Position numbers and translations under genes: made by a program. The notes under the pieces are model-generated. The model did no database searches. It saw only the letters and a program-made list of their open reading frames with translations, and had not been told where the DNA came from. From Bacteroidales bacterium (lineage in GTDB: Bacteria; Bacteroidota; Bacteroidia; Bacteroidales; UBA7960), in assembly GCA_007132825.1 (NCBI GenBank), contig SLNX01000217.1, positions 1-9,118 on the forward strand: DNA of 9,118 nucleotides. Reading direction: 5' to 3'. The stretch's first letter is position 1; every line of letters starts with the position of its first letter. This document shows, piece by piece, positions 6,911 to 9,118 of the stretch.

Positions 6911-6911
6911 G

Positions 6912-7007
6912 CTACATCCAATTAGAACGTTTCAGGGAAATGGCCGCGAGGTTAGTTGTTTTGGTCAAAGTTGTTTTGGAACCATTGCCTTGGTCGAGCA
7001 CTGGCAT
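6912..7007 (-). CDS. Possible 31-residue small ORF ending at the terminator
   Basis: ATG at 7007 opens a 31-codon frame rich in Thr, Lys and Ser (M-P-V-L-D-Q-G-N-G-S, then K-T-T-L-T-K-T-T-N) and closes with TAG at 6912. That stop is directly followed by the first base-paired positions of the terminator. A TAA lies directly before the ATG, so it cannot extend. The K-T-T-L-T/K-T-T-N repeat reflects a 15-base direct repeat in the DNA. I do not recognise a protein family. There is no Shine-Dalgarno sequence and no clear promoter. It may be a chance frame within a structured RNA or repeat element; the placement against the terminator is the only positive evidence. Confidence 0.25.
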   Translation of the reverse strand: MPVLDQGNGSKTTLTKTTNLAAISLKRSNWM

Positions 7008-7041
7008 TTATTTTGCGGCCATTTCCGTATCCCCTGAAACG
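6928..7041. repeat. Long interrupted inverted repeat (hairpin-forming element)
   Basis: GGAAATGGCCGC at 6936-6947 is the exact reverse complement of 7015-7026, giving 12 pairs. Outside it, CGTTTCAG (6928-6935) is the exact reverse complement of 7034-7041, giving 8 more. Seven unpaired bases (GTATCCC, 7027-7033) bulge on the right side only. The arms enclose 67 bases. As plus-strand RNA the stem can extend inward by five pairs (6948-6952 with 7010-7014), three of them G-U; as minus-strand RNA these become mismatches. No target-site duplication is seen at the ends. It could be a structured RNA, a miniature mobile element or an attenuator. It matches no RNA family I can name. Confidence 0.65.
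6954..6979. repeat. 11-base direct repeat, period 15
   Basis: AGTTGTTTTGG occurs at 6954-6964 and again at 6969-6979, separated by TCAA. It lies in the loop of the long inverted repeat at 6928-7041. In the small minus-strand ORF it corresponds to five codons repeated. It may be two copies of a protein-binding or base-pairing site. Confidence 0.6.
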
Positions 7042-7240
7042 AATACAAAACCTAAAAAAATGAAACTATATATTTGGAAAAAGGAGAAAATTCCGGAACA
7101 AATCCGGGGTGCGTTAATTAACCGGTAATTTGTATTCTGGTATATAAAACAAAGAACGATAGCATTTTTTAACCTTTTCCATATAGCAAGACGGGAAGCG
7201 TCATCAGAACGCTGCGCAGGAAGAAGTTTTTTTGTCTATT
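7042..7240. other. Gene-poor part of the intergenic region
   Basis: No convincing gene is visible here. Two small hairpins occur: CCGGA/TCCGG with loop ACAAA at 7093-7107, and AGCGT/ACGCT with a 7-base loop at 7197-7213. Neither is followed by a T-run on the minus strand, so neither ends the TPR transcript; that job falls to the terminator at 6866-6910. TATATTTG at 7069-7076 fits a plus-strand -7 element, but no gene follows it. The sequence is AT-rich. Confidence 0.5.
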
Positions 7241-9118
7241 TTATTGTTTTGATCTGATTTCCAGTTTGAGGTAATCCAGCATTAAGTCCATGTCCATGGA
7301 CTTAATGCCATGCTTTTCAAGATGTATTCTGTCATCATTAAAAGATGCTTCAAAATCCTTAATACTTTTACAAGACAAGATACTCTTTTTGTAACTCTCA
7401 ATTGCATTTGCAGCATCCTTTTTGCACCAAAGCACGTGCCCCAGATTCATCAGATCGTAGTGATTGTTCGGATCTTCACTTAAAAGCCGTTCGAGATAAT
7501 CGCGGGCTACATCGAACTTACCCAGCAAAAATGAGCACCAGGCAAGGGGTCTGCGGATCTTGTGGTTCTCAGGAGCAAGAACCTCCACTTTAAAATAATA
7601 ATCCAACGCTTCCTGAAAGCTGCCCAGGTGGATCAGACACTGGCCGATACTCGCCTGAACCCGCATGTCTTCAGGATCCAGTTTCTCGGCTTGCTTGTAA
7701 TATTTTAATGCATCCTCCCACCTGTTTAAATATTTGCAGCAAAAGGCAAGTTTCTTGATGATCCAGAGCCTTTCAGATTCTATGAGGTCTGCCTTTTGAT
7801 AATAGTTATATGCACTTTCCAGATCTCCAGTTTTTTCATAACAAAAGGCTACTTTTTCAAACAATTCAATATTGCTTTTATCCTTTTCAATGACCGAAAG
7901 GAATATTTTCAATGCATCCTGATAAAAACTTTTATCGAACAAAAGTTCAGCAATATTTCTGATGGTCTTCCCATCCTGAACAAGTTCGTTTGTAAAATGG
8001 GTTTCATACAGATTCATTTCCATGTTGAAAATATCATCAAACTCCCTACGCCAGGGGTGTAACTTATGAAACCGATATAAATCCTGAAAGTATTGGGTAT
8101 AGATACTTCTTGACCGAGCCATGGCATTCAGCATGCCTTCATCCTTTTCCAGCTCCGAGATATTCTCCATTTCAGCATTCAGCATATTCATCATCATGGC
8201 TTTTTGCTGTTCCGGAACAAGTGCCAGATTCAGGCAAAATGAATATTTATCTGAATTGCACATAAAGTAGGTGGTCTCCAGTTTTTCTATCAGCGGCGAC
8301 AAATCAGGACCTTCGATCCTGCTGTCTGTTGCCTGCCTGATGCCCGGATGCTCCTTGTAAAATGGCACAAACCAATTGCTGATATCTCTGAAAAAGGGGA
8401 AATGTTTAAGCTGTGAGAAAGCACTGATAAAAACATCCATTCCATCCAACTGCATCTCAGTGAGCTCCTGAAGCTTGTTCAGCAGGTCGGGAGCATCCTC
8501 AAAAACAGTTTCCCAATCCGGGTTCTTTTCATCCTCAGTAATGTCGGGCAACACATTGTCCAGGTCAAGTTTCTTCTCTATCTTCGGACGCATTTTCATC
8601 ATTTCCGGAAGGATGTCCTCCTCCCATTTTTTCTTGACTTTCTCTGTTTCTCGTGATTTAGCAAACTGAATGACGATGGCTTCAAGGTGCTGCTCAATAT
8701 TCGGGACAGAAAACAGCGCTTTTGTGTTTTTCTGAAGCACGGGATACAGCATATACCTGTCGTTATATTTTAGAAAACCTATGAAGATACCAATTAAGGC
8801 GCGTTCCCAAACAAATTCCTGTTGTCTTTCAACAAACCGGAACAACAACAAGAACTTATTTACTTCGAAATACCTTAGCAAGCTCAAAGTCAAAGCACTT
8901 ACAACCAGTGCTTTGTGATGCCAGGGGAGTTTGTCGTTATCGCAAGTTGCCTCAAGCATTTTGTTCTCCTCCTCCCCGTATTTATCGGTAAGCCATATGA
9001 TATTAAATATTGCAAACAGGGCTTCATTAGCTTTTCCGGAATCAGCATCTCCAACTTTTACCTCTTTTAGCAGGCCTGCGAGCTCATCATTAAAAGTCAG
9101 GTTTTCAAGTAGCTGCAG
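7241..9118 (-). CDS. TPR-repeat protein, 5' end beyond the window
   Basis: The frame stays open from the stop at 7241 to the last base, giving at least 625 residues; an internal ATG at 8959 is not the likely start because 53 further sense codons lie upstream. The C-terminal part (about 7385-7969) holds five to six tetratricopeptide repeats with the usual spacing: F-Y-Q-D-A-L-K-I-F, L-E-S-A-Y-N-Y-Y-Q-K-A, W-E-D-A-L-K-Y-Y-K-Q-A-E-K-L-D-P, F-Q-E-A-L-D-Y-Y and A-N-A-I-E-S-Y-K-K-S. Such repeats form a scaffold for protein-protein contact. The larger N-terminal part is predicted helical, with charged stretches, and I do not recognise its family. No signal peptide can be judged since the start is missing. 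Similar large TPR proteins of unknown role are common in Bacteroidota. The last codons contain a perfect palindrome (7279-7308). Confidence 0.85.
   Translation of the reverse strand: MQLLENLTFNDELAGLLKEVKVGDADSGKANEALFAIFNIIWLTDKYGEEENKMLEATCDNDKLPWHHKALVVSALTLSLLRYFEVNKFLLLFRFVERQQEFVWERALIGIFIGFLKYNDRYMLYPVLQKNTKALFSVPNIEQHLEAIVIQFAKSRETEKVKKKWEEDILPEMMKMRPKIEKKLDLDNVLPDITEDEKNPDWETVFEDAPDLLNKLQELTEMQLDGMDVFISAFSQLKHFPFFRDISNWFVPFYKEHPGIRQATDSRIEGPDLSPLIEKLETTYFMCNSDKYSFCLNLALVPEQQKAMMMNMLNAEMENISELEKDEGMLNAMARSRSIYTQYFQDLYRFHKLHPWRREFDDIFNMEMNLYETHFTNELVQDGKTIRNIAELLFDKSFYQDALKIFLSVIEKDKSNIELFEKVAFCYEKTGDLESAYNYYQKADLIESERLWIIKKLAFCCKYLNRWEDALKYYKQAEKLDPEDMRVQASIGQCLIHLGSFQEALDYYFKVEVLAPENHKIRRPLAWCSFLLGKFDVARDYLERLLSEDPNNHYDLMNLGHVLWCKKDAANAIESYKKSILSCKSIKDFEASFNDDRIHLEKHGIKSMDMDLMLDYLKLEIRSKQ
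7279..7308. repeat. Perfect 14-bp-arm palindrome inside the TPR gene's 3' end
   Basis: GCATTAAGTCCATG at 7279-7292 is the exact reverse complement of 7295-7308, with only TC between the arms. It encodes I-K-S-M-D-M-D-L-M near the C-terminus, about 12 codons before the stop. In mRNA it would form a stem of 12-14 pairs. No T-run follows on the minus strand, so it is not a typical terminator. Confidence 0.8.

Noticed and set aside
6866..7041. Identification of the structured region as SRP RNA, 6S RNA or tmRNA
   Set aside because: No SRP GGAA-loop signature is present, nor any tmRNA tRNA-like end or tag frame. A 6S-like bubble cannot be shown by eye, so no RNA family is assigned.
7069..7076. TATATTTG matching a plus-strand -7 element
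   Set aside because: There is no -33 element at the right distance and no plus-strand gene downstream; it is a likely chance match in AT-rich sequence.
6940..7128. A 62-codon plus-strand frame in the intergenic region
   Set aside because: It runs through one arm and the loop of the hairpin element and out the other side, with no Shine-Dalgarno sequence, no promoter and no family resemblance. It is the antisense image of the small minus-strand frame.

Overview
The window looks like a chromosomal segment from a member of the Bacteroidota, probably a Bacteroidia-type anaerobe or facultative anaerobe. Three things point there. Several starts carry the Bacteroidota -7 promoter element TAnnTTTG, and most starts lack a Shine-Dalgarno sequence. 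An ECF sigma factor is paired with a one-helix membrane protein that ends in an outer-membrane-barrel-like domain. The beginning of ribosomal protein L32 and its DUF177 partner read like Bacteroidota versions. No tRNA, rRNA, CRISPR array, transposase or phage gene is visible.

Layout, left to right. (1) Minus strand, 1-619: the first 13 codons of rpmF (L32), preceded by the DUF177/YceD gene, which starts at TTG behind a good Shine-Dalgarno sequence and has its own -7 promoter element. (2) Minus strand, 678-3908: one 1076-residue flavoprotein. It fuses a [2Fe-2S] domain, an FAD/NAD disulfide-oxidoreductase fold, an eight-cysteine [4Fe-4S] module, a BFD-like [2Fe-2S] module and a second FAD domain of the DAO family. 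These parts are separate subunits in hydrogen cyanide synthase (HcnABC), opine oxidase and the hyperthermophile proline dehydrogenases. (3) A divergent promoter region at 3909-4089. (4) Plus strand, 4090-4839: a membrane-anchored SagB/ThcOx-type nitroreductase without any peptide-maturation partner. (5) Minus strand, 6737 to 4849: a two-gene unit, an ECF sigma factor followed 5 bases later by its probable membrane anti-sigma or sensor. (6) A 503-base gene-poor region at 6738-7240. It holds a promoter-associated inverted repeat, a strong minus-strand terminator, a 114-base hairpin-forming element with an internal direct repeat, and a 31-codon ORF that ends exactly at the terminator. (7) Minus strand, 7241 to the right edge: a TPR protein whose reading frame stays open to the last base, so its 5' end lies outside the window.

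The rpmF/DUF177 pair is housekeeping. The sigma/anti-sigma pair is a self-contained signalling unit. The fused oxidoreductase and the SagB-like protein are solitary redox enzymes of unknown substrate, divergently transcribed from a shared 181-base region. The least explained part is the structured intergenic element at 6866-7041. A perfect 14-bp-arm palindrome inside the 3' end of the TPR gene is the second unexplained structure.
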